Positions 63,422 to 64,000 of a stretch of DNA of 64,000 bases are shown piece by piece (positions within the stretch are counted from its first letter, which is position 1; each line of letters opens with the position of its first letter). The notes under the pieces are model-generated. The model made no database searches and was not told where the DNA came from. It saw only the letters and a program-made list of their open reading frames with translations. Made by a program: the position numbers and the translations under genes. Source of the stretch: Synechococcus sp. WH 7803 (lineage in GTDB: Bacteria > Cyanobacteriota > Cyanobacteriia > PCC-6307 > Cyanobiaceae); the NCBI GenBank assembly GCA_000063505.1, contig CT971583.1:124001-188000 (forward strand), given 5' to 3'.

Positions 63422-64000
63422 ATGGTGGCAACACCCTCGGCTACGACCGGCCTTCAGGTCGCACAGGACTACGTCATCGCGGACATCAATCAGGCGGAGT
63501 TCGGCCGCAAGGAGCTCGACATCGCCGAGACCGAGATGCCTGGCCTGATGGCCCTGCGTGAGAAGTACGGCACGGAGAAACCCCTGAAGGGGGCCCGCAT
63601 CGCCGGCTCCCTGCACATGACCATTCAGACTGCCTGTCTGATCGAGACCCTGGTGGAGCTGGGCGCTGAAGTGCGCTGGGCGTCCTGCAACATCTTCTCC
63701 ACCCAGGATCACGCGGCTGCCGCCATGGCTGCCCGTGACATCCCCGTGTTTGCGGTGAAGGGCGAGACCCTGGAGGAGTACTGGGAGTACACCCACCGCA
63801 TCCTCGAGTGGGGCGATGGTGGCTCACCCAACATGATCCTGGATGACGGCGGCGATGCCACCGGCCTGGTGATGCTGGGCAGCAAGGCCGAGCAGGACAT
63901 CACCGTTCTCGACAACCCCGGCAATGAGGAAGAGACGTTCCTGTTTGCTTCGATCAAGAAGAAGCTGGCCCAGGACCCCACTTTCTATTCCCGCACCAAG
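63422..64000 (+). CDS. ahcY: Adenosylhomocysteinase, 3' partial
   Basis: 193 codons visible, running off the right edge; a full protein is about 470 residues. It splits S-adenosylhomocysteine to adenosine and homocysteine, relieving product inhibition of methyltransferases. The first residues ([11 protein letters not shown]), the [30 protein letters not shown] stretch (read in parts), [30 protein letters not shown] and [11 protein letters not shown] are canonical. The catalytic Asp/His and NAD-binding parts lie partly beyond the window. No terminator or riboswitch was recognised in the 69-bp gap before it. Confidence 0.97.
   Translation, partial: MVATPSATTGLQVAQDYVIADINQAEFGRKELDIAETEMPGLMALREKYGTEKPLKGARIAGSLHMTIQTACLIETLVELGAEVRWASCNIFSTQDHAAAAMAARDIPVFAVKGETLEEYWEYTHRILEWGDGGSPNMILDDGGDATGLVMLGSKAEQDITVLDNPGNEEETFLFASIKKKLAQDPTFYSRTK

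Overview
The window reads as a chromosomal segment of a marine picocyanobacterium (Synechococcus/Cyanobium lineage). The basis is dense packing with 1-8 bp start/stop overlaps, frequent GTG and TTG starts, a group-2 cyanobacterial sigma factor, a SecA with a long internal insertion and no C-terminal zinc tail, and protein sequences that resemble that lineage. No rRNA, tRNA, CRISPR array or intact insertion sequence was seen. Nothing here was checked against a database.

Region 1 (about 1-26.8 kb) is a cell-surface glycosylation and secretion island. It opens with an exostosin-like glycosyltransferase (cut by the window edge), two paralogous GT4 enzymes, a small membrane protein and an unknown protein built from two copies of one domain. 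Next is a very large Gly/Ser/Thr/Asn/Asp-rich RTX-like repeat protein (about 1590 residues if a single -1 frameshift is repaired). Its own promoter, leader hairpin and terminator are visible. Behind it lie two TPR-GT41 (O-GlcNAc-transferase-like) enzymes, a TPR/GT9-like protein, and a coupled run of parvulin-type isomerase, type I secretion ABC transporter (cyclic-nucleotide-binding-like N-terminus, inactive C39-like domain) and HlyD-type adaptor. The island closes with a GT4 gene carrying a G10 tract in its fifteenth codon region, a GT9 gene, a GT-A-like protein, a rhamnan-synthesis-F/sulfotransferase fusion and a second sulfotransferase. My reading is that cytoplasmic GT41 enzymes glycosylate the repeat protein before type I export, and that a sulfated surface glycan is made alongside it.

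Region 2 (26.9-33.4 kb) is more GC-rich. It is a Wzm/Wzt-type polysaccharide ABC exporter with three GT4 enzymes and one GT2 enzyme.

Region 3 (33.5-52.2 kb and onward) is mostly core chromosome: secA, cysE, a GntR regulator, a dienelactone hydrolase, infC, miaA, gyrB, an SH3-like exported protein, two crcB genes, glutathione peroxidase, mgtE, a group-2 sigma factor, a phosphoribosyltransferase-fold protein, an alpha/beta hydrolase and an RND efflux pair.

Region 4 (53.4-64 kb) holds a 447-bp gap with two DnaA-box-like 9-mers, a DUF2811-like gene, a decayed MFS transporter, a DUF819-like membrane protein, mutY, a polytopic membrane protein of lower GC, a sugar-kinase cluster (fructokinase, xylulokinase, a second PfkB kinase), tsaE, and the start of ahcY running off the right edge. 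Several convergent gene pairs overlap at their 3' ends, so terminators are few.
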